A program made the translations under genes and the position numbers. A DNA stretch of 60,034 bases from Clostridia bacterium (lineage in GTDB: Bacteria; Bacillota; Clostridia; Christensenellales; Aristaeellaceae), in assembly GCA_017552615.1 (NCBI GenBank), contig JAFZPI010000015.1, positions 1 to 60,034 on the forward strand. The letters run 5' to 3'. This document shows, piece after piece, positions 8,701 through 17,068 of this stretch. The notes below the pieces were generated by a model. That model made no database searches. It was not told the DNA's origin and saw nothing but the letters and a program-made list of their open reading frames with translations. Numbering within the stretch: position 1 is the stretch's first letter; each line of letters opens with the position of its first letter.

Positions 8701-9059
8701 CCGTTCTCATCCGGTACGGCGGTGTGGTTGGCGCTCATGATCTCGCTGATGACCAGCCCGTCATAGCCTTCCGTGAGGGAAGGTGTGGCTTCCGGATCAT
8801 TGGGGCTGTCCGCACGGTAGCTCGCCTGGGTCGGAGGGCCGAAGAGCAGCGTATTCCAGGAGACCCCCGTCGCCAGCGGCACCAGAAAGCCCACCAGCAC
8901 CAGCGCCCCGAAAACCGCAAGCATGGCAAAGAGCGCGGCCGCCCGCTTGCGTCTGCGGGTCCGCGTCTTGACATCCTTCCGCGTCTCCGGCAGGGGCATG
9001 CCCTCGAGATAGGGCTCTCCCTCGGCGCGTCCGGCGCGGCGGTTGCGGGGCTGGTTCAT
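5736..9059 (-). CDS. CotH kinase family protein with three lamin-tail domains
   Basis: 1107 aa, anchored by one N-terminal membrane segment (about 41-65) after a basic cytoplasmic tail. Outside are three lamin-tail domains starting near 101, 254 and 411 (each opening like LIINEVMASN and containing DWIELxN), a chitobiase C-terminal-like domain near 575-640 (TTVYYTLDGSIPT), then a CotH domain to about 1060. CotH landmarks are FVLRNSGND, the GHMNLRERCD loop and ILYDVDYGLF. CotH of Bacillus phosphorylates spore coat proteins; substrates of this membrane-anchored form are unknown. GAGGTG precedes the ATG. It heads the DUF4956/VTC operon. Lamin-tail domains usually bind surfaces, so it probably works at the envelope. 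Confidence 0.9.
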   Translation of the reverse strand: MNQPRNRRAGRAEGEPYLEGMPLPETRKDVKTRTRRRKRAAALFAMLAVFGALVLVGFLVPLATGVSWNTLLFGPPTQASYRADSPNDPEATPSLTEGYDGLVISEIMSANHTAVPDENGKFGDWIELWNNSGHAIDLLDVGLSDDPNDIKFIFPRIILQADERIVIFCDNTNSIKEPLHAKFKLSSYGETVYLFDPHSYLIDSASFPNMAADYAWALLDNGRWVETTDFSPGEVNNQGGHEAYYVSSTVTDGALIINEVMASNQSSIYDEDGERCDWVELRNTTDSPISLDNYALSDRENRPLRWRFPQGATIPAHGYYVVYCSGKNRATDPSAIPHTDFSISAEHDTVVLSDSRGRIVDRVILDNVPEDNSYARGQDGTFAYTPFATPGRANDDTDGADIDMRRRNRTGVIITEVMASNDSVKTVDDTTFTDWIEIRNTSNTEIDLSGYGLSDRIGRPRRWQFPNGTRLQAGACLVILCDGNTAVKDGRLHSSFKIRRGGGETVCLSDPTGFILDRLVLSEIPTNVSYGRTLMASGLFYYDTPSPGQDNVGGFLGYAKMPEFTLAPGMHNLSSDSPYVETTITIPEGTTVYYTLDGSIPTRSSALYNGEIIAMNHTTVIRARAFGDNPLTYASSILTGTYLIETHHTLPVFSVVTDPDELWNETDGMLVFGANGVKEAPGKLPFKNTVYRQFGKIPRPVHVEYYDVDGTQLLNQDAQFSLMGDYSLDMPQKSMKFRAKSVYGAKTFDAALFEDRDFTEYKSFVLRNSGNDCMFSRLADGFQSRLIDAYQAQTTYSEDTIPVIHLAWKPVVVYINGAYWGHMNLRERCDRFFVAQHEGLELSEADQMVILEASGALKYGTDTERRAYRSWRNAMTEKSFKPAVVNGVPNADLQYILDAVDVDNFFEYMALEMFLGNSDIGNLRFYRLHEEGSKWRWILYDVDYGLFNSGFNSPRSYTKTKGMGEQNINNTVFLKLLSVPEYKEKFLRKLADVFTFCTTEKMLSILEPMVEEITPEMTLHWERWGPENDKMVISDVPTTADGAYRYWQQRVEFIRNVIRKRPRKLWAMIKNEFNLTEAQMIEYGFGEQPHFPADANLSQSEIETYGR

Positions 9060-9117
9060 CGGATCACCTCATGTTCTCCGTGTGCGGCGGTCCATTGCGC
9101 GTCACACGGTCTTGTGT

Positions 9118-9146
9118 ATTGTAGCACATTTCCGGCCAATCGGCAA
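9118..9146 (-). promoter_or_regulatory. Promoter of the CotH-DUF4956-VTC operon
   Basis: Reading leftward, TTGCCG (9146-9141) and TACAAT (9123-9118) are separated by 17 bases, about 58 bases before the CotH start. Confidence 0.6.
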
Positions 9147-9229
9147 CCATTCAAAGATGTCGAGATTGTAAATTCACGGCCGGAAGCGCCGTCAAACTTT
9201 CGTTGCATATAGCTTTTCCGGAAAAAAGA

Positions 9230-9238
9230 TGCTATAAT
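9230..9238 (+). promoter_or_regulatory. Extended -10 promoter of the NYN-LOTUS gene
   Basis: TGcTATAAT is a perfect extended -10 element. No good -35 box lies at the right distance (a TTGCAT at 9203 is 24 bases away). It is divergent from the CotH operon promoter. Confidence 0.45.
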
Positions 9239-9294
9239 GTCCCCGCCGGTCTGACCGGCAGATGTATTTGTTGTATTCAGAAAGGAAACTCTTT

Positions 9295-10302
9295 ATGGCG
9301 AAATTTGCCGTTTTTGTGGATCTGGAGAACTGCGGCGCGAAAGAAGCGACCCTGGCCTCCATCATCGAGAAGGTCAAGATGCGCGGCGAAATCCTGCTGG
9401 GCCGTGTATACGGCTATACGGACCGCTTCTCTGACCTGAAACAGATCTTACTGTCCAATACTTTTTCTGTTGTGCCATCCATCCGTTACGGGTATGCCCA
9501 GAAGAACAATGCCGATATCCAGCTGGTCGTGGACTCCCTTGAGGTCGCCTACACCAACCCGCTGATCGACTCCTTCTGCATCGTATCGGGCGACAGCGAC
9601 TACATGCCGCTGGTTGGCCGCCTGAAGGCCATGGGCAAGTATGTGCTCGGCATCAGCCGTTCCGAGGCCGCAAGCAATATCTTCATCAACGCCTGCAACG
9701 AATTCCAGTTCCTTGAGAGCATGGGCAGCCGTCCGGCGCCGAGAACGAAGCAGGCCAGCCGCACCAAGCAGAAGACACCGGCTTCCGGCGGCGACGACAT
9801 GGACCTCGCCGCGCTCAACAAGCTCCTGTGCGATGTTTTCGACGAGCACGACGACACCGACGAAATGTACGCGAGCGAACTCAAGGGCGTGCTGACCCGC
9901 CTTCGCCCAGACTTCAACGAAAAGACCTACGGCTGCGCGACATTCTACAAGCTTCTGCAGAAGCTGGCCACTAAATTTGGCGACCTGCGCGTGACCAACG
10001 ACAACTTCAACGTCATGGTCTCCCTGGCCGCAACGCCCGACGCGTCTGAGGAGCAGGTCCAGCTGACCCGCGAGAACTGGCGCGACGCCTTCGAGGCCCA
10101 GCTGAACGCCTACAAGGAGGGCGGTTTCGACCGCATCAACCCCTCCATCCTGAAGGCGGACATCCTCACCACCTATCCCGACTTCAACGAACGCGCCATC
10201 GGCTTCAAGCGCTTCTCCGACGTGATGAAGCAGCTGGAGAAAGACGGCATGGTGAAGGTTGAGATGGACGAAGAGAACACCATGATGATCAAACTCCTGT
10301 GA
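9295..10302 (+). CDS. NYN-domain nuclease-like protein with two OST-HTH/LOTUS domains
   Basis: 335 aa. Residues 1-140 are a NYN (LabA-like, PIN-fold) domain with the acidic positions expected of a metal-dependent RNase: FVDLEN at 7-12, NADIQLVVDSLE near 75 and VSGDSDY near 102. Two OST-HTH/LOTUS domains follow, near 165-235 (YASELKGVLTRLRPDFNEKTYGC...) and 260-330 (the parallel INPSILKADI... segment). LOTUS domains bind RNA, including G-quadruplexes, in eukaryotes. The architecture resembles MARF1-type RNases and is common but unstudied in bacteria. AAAGGA precedes the ATG. The role in RNA decay is inferred. Confidence 0.88.
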   Translation: MAKFAVFVDLENCGAKEATLASIIEKVKMRGEILLGRVYGYTDRFSDLKQILLSNTFSVVPSIRYGYAQKNNADIQLVVDSLEVAYTNPLIDSFCIVSGDSDYMPLVGRLKAMGKYVLGISRSEAASNIFINACNEFQFLESMGSRPAPRTKQASRTKQKTPASGGDDMDLAALNKLLCDVFDEHDDTDEMYASELKGVLTRLRPDFNEKTYGCATFYKLLQKLATKFGDLRVTNDNFNVMVSLAATPDASEEQVQLTRENWRDAFEAQLNAYKEGGFDRINPSILKADILTTYPDFNERAIGFKRFSDVMKQLEKDGMVKVEMDEENTMMIKLL

Positions 10303-10344
10303 CCGTATTCCCGATCATTCTGACGGGAAAGGAGGGAACCCACC

Positions 10345-10947
10345 ATGAAAAAGCGATTCCTGGCCTGCCTGCTGCTGTGCCTGATGGTTTTTGCCTGTGC
10401 CGGCGCAGAGGACGGTTCCCGCTGGCAGGGCTTCCGCGGCCTCCCCTGGGGATCCATTGAGGAAGAGATCGCGGAGAAGGAAGAACGGGTGGCGGACCGC
10501 TATCTGGAAATCAGTGAGCTCTGCCTGGACCTGGTCTACACGGGCATGGTGTACGAAGAGTACACCGGCGCGGAGACCGCTTACATCCTCTATGACGGGG
10601 TCCTCGTCTGCGCGGGCTATATGATCCCGGGCGCGGAGGAGGAAGCCATGGCCGAGGCTTTGAAAGAACGCTTCGGCCAGCCCAACGCCGACGGGCGGCT
10701 TATCTTCCGCTCCATCCTGAGCCTGGTGCGCCCGGAAGAGGAGAACAGCGCCATCCTGCAAAAATCCCCCACCGCCTGGAATATCGACGGAACGGGCATG
10801 ATCCTCTACGCCGAAGACGACCGGCTGATCCTCCTCTGTATCGGCCTCGACTACATGAACAGCATGGAAGACGAGGAGCCGGAAATCCCCGAGGATGAAG
10901 AAGAAGAGGAACAGGAAGAACCCGGCGAGCCGGAAGAAGAGCCGTAA
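10345..10947 (+). CDS. Secreted protein with acidic tail
   Basis: 200 aa with a signal peptide (KKR then hydrophobic 5-19, cleavage near AGA at 20-22). The mature part opens with WQGFRGLPWGSIEEEI, a pattern seen in small exported proteins of Clostridia that I cannot name. The last 27 residues are almost all Glu, Asp and Pro (EDEEEEEQEEPGEPEEEP), a low-complexity acidic tail. AAGGAGG precedes the ATG. It lies 42 bases after the NYN gene and 37 before the next gene, so co-transcription is likely. Function unknown. Confidence 0.75.
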   Translation: MKKRFLACLLLCLMVFACAGAEDGSRWQGFRGLPWGSIEEEIAEKEERVADRYLEISELCLDLVYTGMVYEEYTGAETAYILYDGVLVCAGYMIPGAEEEAMAEALKERFGQPNADGRLIFRSILSLVRPEEENSAILQKSPTAWNIDGTGMILYAEDDRLILLCIGLDYMNSMEDEEPEIPEDEEEEEQEEPGEPEEEP

Positions 10948-10984
10948 ATCAATCAGGCATGTAGAAGGAAGGGGGTGACCCGGG

Positions 10985-11524
10985 TTGAAATACCTGCGCA
11001 GGCTGACCGGCTGGCTGGCCGGTGTGCTGCTGATCGCAGCGCTGGTGATCGGCCTGGCCATCATCACCTTCTTCGAAGCCATGAACTATTCCAACATCCA
11101 GATCGTCCTCAAGGGCGGCATGGCCTACCGGGCCCAGGTCATCACCGGCGTGGAGCCCGACACCGACCCGTGGAACTTCTTCACCGGCGACCTGCAGGAG
11201 AGCGACCCGGTTCACGGCACCCTGAATTCGCCGGCCTCCACCTACAGCGCCTATAATGTGGTCGGCTTCGACCACCGGCTGGACATCAGCTTCGCCTGGA
11301 TCTGGCCCAAGCAGCAGGAAGTCACCCTGGAGGTGACGGAATCCATCCCCCGTATCGACGGGCGCGCGAAAGCCAGCACAGCCGTGGCTCTCGTGGCCGC
11401 CGGCGGGCAGGATGCCGTCTATCCCCCGGCTTGGGGAACGGCCCGCTACCGGGTCACCCTGGTCCAGGACAGCCGGAACAAGCAATGGCGCATCCGCAGC
11501 ATCACGTGGATCGCAGACGAATAA
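10985..11524 (+). CDS. Membrane-anchored extracytoplasmic protein, TTG start
   Basis: 179 aa. The start is TTG, preceded by AAGGAAGGGGGTGA; no better ATG exists before the membrane segment. Residues 10-30 form a signal anchor; the rest (about 35-179) is a soluble domain with a beta-rich pattern ending in RYRVTLVQDSRNKQWRIRSI, which resembles ligand-binding NTF2-like or DUF4829-like folds, though I cannot assign it. It lies between the acidic-tail protein and glnS and is probably in the same transcript. Confidence 0.65.
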   Translation: MKYLRRLTGWLAGVLLIAALVIGLAIITFFEAMNYSNIQIVLKGGMAYRAQVITGVEPDTDPWNFFTGDLQESDPVHGTLNSPASTYSAYNVVGFDHRLDISFAWIWPKQQEVTLEVTESIPRIDGRAKASTAVALVAAGGQDAVYPPAWGTARYRVTLVQDSRNKQWRIRSITWIADE

Positions 11525-11561
11525 ACCATCAACAAAGAAAGCACCGAAGGGAGAACCATCC

Positions 11562-13280
11562 ATGGACGACATGAACCGCACCAACTTCATCTGGGACGCC
11601 ATCGAGAAGGACCTGGCTGAGGGCGTATACAACGAGGTTCACACCCGCTTCCCGCCCGAGCCGAACGGCTATATGCACATCGGGCACTGCAAGGCCCTGA
11701 TCATGGACTTCCTGACCGCGGAAAAGTTCGGCGGCAAGTGCAACCTGCGCTTTGACGACACCAATCCCGCCAAGGAGGACATGGAGTTCGTCCGGAACAT
11801 CGAAAAAGATATCCGCTGGCTTGGCTTTGACTGGACCGGCGGTCTCTTCTACGCGTCCGACTATTATGACAAGTGCTATGAAATCGCCGAGGACTGGATC
11901 CTGCGCGGGCTGGCCTATGTGGACGAACTGAATAAAGAAGAGATGCGCGCCTACCGCGGCACTCTCACCGAGCCCGGCAAGAACAGCCCCTGGCGCGACC
12001 GCCCGGCAGAGGAAAGCCTCGACCTGTTCCGCCGCATGCGGGCCGGCGAATTCCCCGAGGGAACGAAGACCCTGCGCATGAAGATCGACATGGCCTCTCC
12101 GAACATCGTCATGCGGGACCCAGCCATGTACCGCATCCTCTATAAAGAGCACTGGCGCACCGGAAACAAGTGGTGCATCTATCCGATGTACGATTTCTCC
12201 CACCCCATCGGCGATGCTCTCGAAGGCATCACGCACTCCCTGTGCTCGCTGGAATACGAAATTCACCGTCCGCTCTACGACTGGGTGGTCGAACACGCGA
12301 AGAACATGCTGCCCGGACATCCGCGGCAGATCGAGTTCGCCCGCCTGAACATGACCCGCACGGTCATGAGCAAGCGCTACCTGCGCCAGCTCGTCGAAGG
12401 CGGTTATGTCAAGGGCTGGGACGACCCGCGCATGCCCACCCTCTCCGCCCTGCGCCGCCGCGGTTACACCGGCAGGGCCATCCGCGATTTCGTCAGCCGC
12501 ATCGGCATGAGCAAGGCGGACTCCGTGGTCGATCTCGCCCTTCTGGAGAGCTGCGTCCGCGATGACCTCGGCGAAACCTCGCCCCGGGCAATGGCGGTCC
12601 TGCACCCGCTCAAGGTCATCCTCACCAACTGGCCCGAGGGTGAAACCAAGACCATCGAGATGGAAAACCATCCCGACCATCCGGAGATGGGCACGCACAC
12701 TGTCACCTTCGGCCGCGAACTGTGGATCGACAGCGAGGACTTCATGGAAGTTCCGGTCAAGAAGTATCAGCGCATGTTCCCCGGCAACGAAGTACGCCTC
12801 AAGGGCGCCTACATCGTCCGCTGCGAGGGCTGCGAAAAAGATGAAAACGGCAATGTGACTGCTGTCCTGTGCACAGTCGATTTCGACACCGCCAGCGGAA
12901 CCGCCGGCGCGGACCGCAAGATCAAGGGCAAGACCCTCCACTGGGTCAGCGCGGCAGACGCCGTGCCCTTTGAGGCCCGGCTCTACGAACCTCTGCTCAT
13001 GGACGAGGAAGCCGTCGAGGCCGAAGATGAGACGGCTGAAGAAGGCGAGGAGAACACGACCCCCGCTAAGAAAGACTTCATCAGCCGTCTCAATCCGGAC
13101 AGCCTGACCATCCTGCACGGCTACGCCGAACCCTATGTCCAAGCGGCAAACGTCGGCGACACCTTCCAATTCCTCCGCACCGGCTACTTCTGCAAAGACC
13201 CCGATTCCACGGAAGAACTGCCGGTGTTCAACCGCACGGTGGGACTGAGGGATACATTCACCAAGCAGGTGAAAGCTTAA
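11562..13280 (+). CDS. glnS: Glutaminyl-tRNA synthetase
   Basis: 572 aa class I synthetase. The HIGH signature is HIGH at 39-42 inside PPEPNGYMHIGHCKA, the GlnRS/eukaryotic GluRS form, and the KMSKS loop is VMSKR at 268-272. Both catalytic motifs and the C-terminal beta-barrel anticodon domains (about 335-572) are present. The start at 11562 has GAAGGGAG upstream. Many Firmicutes lack GlnRS and use GluRS plus GatCAB amidation, so a glnS here probably traces to transfer, although codon usage matches the neighbours. It sits 24 bases before gltX, so both Glx synthetases share an operon. An acidic insertion (EAVEAEDETAEEGEE) lies near residue 490. Confidence 0.95.
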   Translation: MDDMNRTNFIWDAIEKDLAEGVYNEVHTRFPPEPNGYMHIGHCKALIMDFLTAEKFGGKCNLRFDDTNPAKEDMEFVRNIEKDIRWLGFDWTGGLFYASDYYDKCYEIAEDWILRGLAYVDELNKEEMRAYRGTLTEPGKNSPWRDRPAEESLDLFRRMRAGEFPEGTKTLRMKIDMASPNIVMRDPAMYRILYKEHWRTGNKWCIYPMYDFSHPIGDALEGITHSLCSLEYEIHRPLYDWVVEHAKNMLPGHPRQIEFARLNMTRTVMSKRYLRQLVEGGYVKGWDDPRMPTLSALRRRGYTGRAIRDFVSRIGMSKADSVVDLALLESCVRDDLGETSPRAMAVLHPLKVILTNWPEGETKTIEMENHPDHPEMGTHTVTFGRELWIDSEDFMEVPVKKYQRMFPGNEVRLKGAYIVRCEGCEKDENGNVTAVLCTVDFDTASGTAGADRKIKGKTLHWVSAADAVPFEARLYEPLLMDEEAVEAEDETAEEGEENTTPAKKDFISRLNPDSLTILHGYAEPYVQAANVGDTFQFLRTGYFCKDPDSTEELPVFNRTVGLRDTFTKQVKA

Positions 13281-13304
13281 CAGATCGAAAGGAAGATAAA
13301 ACCC

Positions 13305-14765
13305 ATGACCGTCAGAACCCGTTTTGCCCCGAGCCCCACGGGCTTTATGCACCTTGGCGGGGTGCGCACCGCGCTGTATGCATATCTGTTTGCCAAACAG
13401 AACAACGGCAAGTTCATCCTCCGCATTGAGGACACCGACCAGGAGCGCTATGTCGAAGGCGCGACCGATGTCATCTACGATACCCTCCGCGCCTGCGGCC
13501 TGAACTGGGACGAAGGTCCCGACGTGGGCGGCCCCGTAGGCCCCTATGTGCAGTCCGAGCGCAAAGACACATATCTTCCGTATGCAAAGCAGCTTGTAGC
13601 CTCCGGTCATGCCTATTACTGCTTCTGCTCCAAGGAAGAGATCGATACCCGCCGTGCCGCGGTGGAAGCCGCCGGCGGTACCTGGAAATACGACAAGCAC
13701 TGCCAGCACCTGACCCAAGAAGAGGTCGAGGCGAAACTTGCAGCCGGGATTCCCTGGACGATCCGCATGAACGCTCCCACGGAGGGAGAGACAAGTTACC
13801 ATGACACCGTTTTCGGCGATATGACCTTCCAGAACAGCGAAGCCATGGACGACATGGTGCTGATCAAACAGGACGGTATGCCGACCTACAACTTCGCCAA
13901 TGTCATTGACGACCACCTGATGGGCATCACCCATGTGATGCGCGGCATGGAGTACCTCTCCTCCACCCCGCGCTATAATTACCTCTATAATGCCCTAGGC
14001 TGGGAGATCCCGACCTATATCCACCTGCCCACCGTCATGCGGGACGCCACGCATAAGCTCTCCAAGCGCGACGGCGACGCCTACTATTCCGACTACATCG
14101 ACAAGGGCTATCTCACCGAGGCGCTGGTCAACTACCTGGCACTGGTCGGCTGGAACCCCGGCGATGAGCGCGAATTCTTCACGCTTCCCGAGTTGGTGGA
14201 AGCCTTTGATGTGCACCGCCTGAACAAATCCCCGGGCATCTTCGACGTAAACAAGCTCACCTGGTTCAACGCCGAGTACATCCGCCGCATGAATCCGGAG
14301 CGCTACCTGGAACTGGCGACACCTTGGTTCGACAAGGTGCTGGCCGGAAAGAACATCGACTATCACCGCCTCGCAGAGCTGATGCAGGAGCGCACGGAGA
14401 TCTTCAGCCAGGTCCCGGACATGGTCCGCTTCCTGGGCGAGTTGCCGGATTACGATATCGAGCTCTATACCCACAAGAAGATGAAAACCAACCCGGAGGT
14501 CGCCCGGACAGCCCTGGCGCTTTGCAAGCCCATGTTGGAGGGCATCCCGGAGGCTGAGTGGCAGGAGACCGTCATTCACGACCGGCTGATGGAGGCCATC
14601 GCCGCGTCCGGGATGAAGAACGGCGCGGTCCTATGGCCCCTGCGCATCGCCATCTCCGGCCAGGCTTCCACCCCCGGCGGCGCGATGGAGATCGCCTATC
14701 TCCTCGGGAAAGGCGAAACCTTACGGCGCCTGGCAGACGGCGAGTCCAGGCTGGCCAACGCGTAA
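13305..14765 (+). CDS. gltX: Glutamyl-tRNA synthetase
   Basis: 486 aa, normal length for a bacterial GluRS. The HIGH-type motif is HLGG at 16-19 (PSPTGFMHLGGVRTAL) and the KMSKS loop is KLSKR at 251-255. Cys106, Cys108 and nearby residues may be part of the zinc-binding insertion. AGGAAG precedes the ATG. With glnS immediately upstream, this enzyme is expected to charge only tRNA-Glu, but discrimination cannot be read from sequence by eye. Confidence 0.95.
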   Translation: MTVRTRFAPSPTGFMHLGGVRTALYAYLFAKQNNGKFILRIEDTDQERYVEGATDVIYDTLRACGLNWDEGPDVGGPVGPYVQSERKDTYLPYAKQLVASGHAYYCFCSKEEIDTRRAAVEAAGGTWKYDKHCQHLTQEEVEAKLAAGIPWTIRMNAPTEGETSYHDTVFGDMTFQNSEAMDDMVLIKQDGMPTYNFANVIDDHLMGITHVMRGMEYLSSTPRYNYLYNALGWEIPTYIHLPTVMRDATHKLSKRDGDAYYSDYIDKGYLTEALVNYLALVGWNPGDEREFFTLPELVEAFDVHRLNKSPGIFDVNKLTWFNAEYIRRMNPERYLELATPWFDKVLAGKNIDYHRLAELMQERTEIFSQVPDMVRFLGELPDYDIELYTHKKMKTNPEVARTALALCKPMLEGIPEAEWQETVIHDRLMEAIAASGMKNGAVLWPLRIAISGQASTPGGAMEIAYLLGKGETLRRLADGESRLANA

Positions 14766-14773
14766 TCACAAGT

Positions 14774-14799
14774 AAAAACCCTCACTTTTGCAGTGAGGG
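14774..14799 (-). terminator. Terminator of the AI-2E permease gene
   Basis: CCCTCACT/AGTGAGGG stem; on the minus strand it is followed by TTTTT (14778-14774). The plus side has no T-run, so gltX is not clearly terminated here. Confidence 0.75.
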
Positions 14800-14810
14800 C
14801 CACGGACGGG

Positions 14811-16031
14811 TCATTCTGCCGGAGGATCGGCAGGCGGCCCGTCTTTTTCGTGTGCTTCTTCTTTGGGTTCTTCCGGCCGAACCGTTTCCTCCGGCGGGAG
14901 GATCAGGTTTTCATTCCGCCAGCGCCGCTGCATGGTGTGGTAGAGTAAGACAATATCGTCCTTCATCGAAGTCAGGTACCCGCCGCGGAAGATTGCCACC
15001 ACAACAGTCATCAGCACCGGCCCCAGGATCATGCCGAGAAGGCCTCCGGCCCGGTATCCGATGTACATGCTGATCAGGGAAAGCAGGGGCGATAGGCCGA
15101 TATTGTGGGCCATGATCCGAGGCTCGGTGATCCTTCGGATGATATACAACGCAACCCAGATGGCCAGCGGCAGGATTCCCTCGGCAAAGTTCCCGAGGAT
15201 CATCTCCACCAAGGTCCAGGGAAGATACAGGGCGCCGTTGCCGACAAGCGGGATGAACTCCAGGATACCGGCGGCCAGGCCGATCAGAAAGGCGTATGGA
15301 TTCCCGAAGGCGGCCCAGAACACGGTTCCGGCGATCACGGAGAGCGCCGCATAGATCAGCTGGACCTTCAGATAACCGATGGTCCCTCGGATGGCGGAAT
15401 TGGTCAGCTTGGCCGCGCCGGAATCCGTGAGATTCTTGCGCCGGTGCGGGAGGAAAGACAGCAGCTGGTCATAGTCCTTGGCGATAAAGAAGAGGCCCAT
15501 GAACAGGAAATTGACATAGATCAGGATCGTGGGCACACCCCACGCGGCGTTCCAGAGGATGCCAAGGAACTGTTTGGCAACGTCTGTTCCCCAGGTGGTG
15601 ATCTCCTCCATGGCATTGCTGACGGAACTGTTCAGGCTGCCGGGATCCTGCAGGCGTGCGTCCAGCGGCCCCAACACTTCTTCGACCGCTTTCTGGACCG
15701 TCTCCATGATCCCGGCAATGAGCTGATCCGGGTTTTCCAAGATTTCCCCCGCGCGCTGGACACCATAAGAGAGCACCCAGATGACCGCGGTCAGGAGGAG
15801 GCATAACAGCAGCAGCACCATGATCAGGACCGCCAGGGAGTGCTTCAGGTGCAGTTTCCGCTCCAGAAAGCGCGTCACGGGCTGGATCATCGCCGCAAAG
15901 GGCAAGGCGATGATGAAAGGAGAGAGATATTTCCAGGCCAGCGGCGACAGGAAATAAGCAGCCGCCAGCACGGCCAAGACAATGCCGAACTTGATGCTCA
16001 GGCGCTCAACGGCACGCCGTTGCGGAGTCAT
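14811..16031 (-). CDS. AI-2E/YtvI family membrane protein
   Basis: 406 aa integral membrane protein of the PF01594 family. Two N-terminal membrane helices (about 15-60), a third near 65-90, a long amphipathic middle (90-150), then four to five helices to about 350 and a charged Pro-Glu tail. The motif GILEFIPLVGNGALYLPW near 238 is characteristic. Members include AI-2 exporters, Na/H antiporters and the sporulation protein YtvI; which applies is unclear. I start at the ATG (16031), which is nine bases from AGGAG, rather than the GTG two codons earlier, which is too close. It follows the dehydrogenase gene by 35 bases. Confidence 0.85.
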   Translation of the reverse strand: MTPQRRAVERLSIKFGIVLAVLAAAYFLSPLAWKYLSPFIIALPFAAMIQPVTRFLERKLHLKHSLAVLIMVLLLLCLLLTAVIWVLSYGVQRAGEILENPDQLIAGIMETVQKAVEEVLGPLDARLQDPGSLNSSVSNAMEEITTWGTDVAKQFLGILWNAAWGVPTILIYVNFLFMGLFFIAKDYDQLLSFLPHRRKNLTDSGAAKLTNSAIRGTIGYLKVQLIYAALSVIAGTVFWAAFGNPYAFLIGLAAGILEFIPLVGNGALYLPWTLVEMILGNFAEGILPLAIWVALYIIRRITEPRIMAHNIGLSPLLSLISMYIGYRAGGLLGMILGPVLMTVVVAIFRGGYLTSMKDDIVLLYHTMQRRWRNENLILPPEETVRPEEPKEEAHEKDGPPADPPAE

Positions 16032-16066
16032 ATCCACACTCTCCTTTCCTCATGATTACGGCACGG

Positions 16067-17068
16067 TCAGTACCCCCGTCCCGGATCCACCGTATGCGTC
16101 AGGGGCTCCCCGGCGCCGTAGCGTTCGAGATTGTCCGTAAAGATCTGAACCACCCGGTCCATCGTCCATCGCAAGGTCATATTGCCGGAGATATGAGGTG
16201 TGACGATGAGATTCGGCGCATCCCACATTGAACTGTCCGTCGGAAGAGGTTCCTGCCGGAAAACATCCAGCGCCGCACCTCCGATGCGTCCCGTCCGCAG
16301 CATCTCCAAGAGGGCTTCCTCATCCAGGCAGTTTCCCCGCCCCACGTTTACCAGATATGCGCCTTCCGGCAGCATGGCCAGCCGGCGGGCGTCCAGTAGG
16401 CCGGATGTCTCGGGTGTACCGGGAATGCAGAGGATCAGCAGGTCGGCTTCGGGCAATACCTCTTCAATGCGCTCCACCGTCAGCACCCGGTCAAAGGCGG
16501 GTTCCCGGCAGACACCGCTGCGGTTGATGCCAATAATGCCCTCCGGGACAAAGGCCCGAATGCGCCGCGCCGTCTCCCGGCCGATGTCCCCCGTCCCCAC
16601 GATCACGACCCGGGCGCCGTGGATGGATCGGATCGGGAGATCCCGCCTCCATTCCCGGCGGGACACGATATCCAGATAATCCGCCCGGCGGCGCATCATT
16701 TCGAGCGTCACCATGATAATGTGCTCGGAGATCGTGACGCCATAGGCGCCGGCGGCATTGGTGAGCTGCACGCCCTCCGGGAGAGCACCCGGCTGGGTGA
16801 AGGGCTCCGCACCCGCGCTCGGCAGGGCGATCCAGCGAAGCTTCTTCGCACGGTCTTCCAGCGGGAACCCGGGTCCGAAGTAAACTTCCGTCTCGGGAAG
16901 GAACGCTCTGGCATCCTCTTCGTTTTCACAAAAGGTACAGTCAAATCCGGCCTTTTTTGCTGTCTCCTGGATATGCTTCCGATGATCTTCGGAAAGCATG
17001 GGGATCATCACGGTGACCAGTCCGCGTGTGCTTCCGGTTTCATCATCATTCTCATAAGTCTCAAACAT
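16067..17068 (-). CDS. D-isomer specific 2-hydroxyacid dehydrogenase
   Basis: 333 aa. NAD-binding motif GTGDIG at 158-163 and the family catalytic triad Arg244 (NVGRG), Glu273 (RQEP) and His292 (TPHISG) are all in place. It reduces a 2-keto acid to a D-2-hydroxy acid or the reverse; closest in feel to glyoxylate/phosphoglycerate-type enzymes, substrate unknown. The start at 17068 is set by AGGAGAACATTT just upstream; an in-frame extension to 17176 has no ribosome site. A long leader precedes it. Confidence 0.9.
   Translation of the reverse strand: MFETYENDDETGSTRGLVTVMIPMLSEDHRKHIQETAKKAGFDCTFCENEEDARAFLPETEVYFGPGFPLEDRAKKLRWIALPSAGAEPFTQPGALPEGVQLTNAAGAYGVTISEHIIMVTLEMMRRRADYLDIVSRREWRRDLPIRSIHGARVVIVGTGDIGRETARRIRAFVPEGIIGINRSGVCREPAFDRVLTVERIEEVLPEADLLILCIPGTPETSGLLDARRLAMLPEGAYLVNVGRGNCLDEEALLEMLRTGRIGGAALDVFRQEPLPTDSSMWDAPNLIVTPHISGNMTLRWTMDRVVQIFTDNLERYGAGEPLTHTVDPGRGY

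Noticed and set aside
11529-13934. 801-codon minus-strand frame opposite glnS and gltX
   Set aside because: Antisense shadow of two certain genes, no start signal, no recognisable domain.
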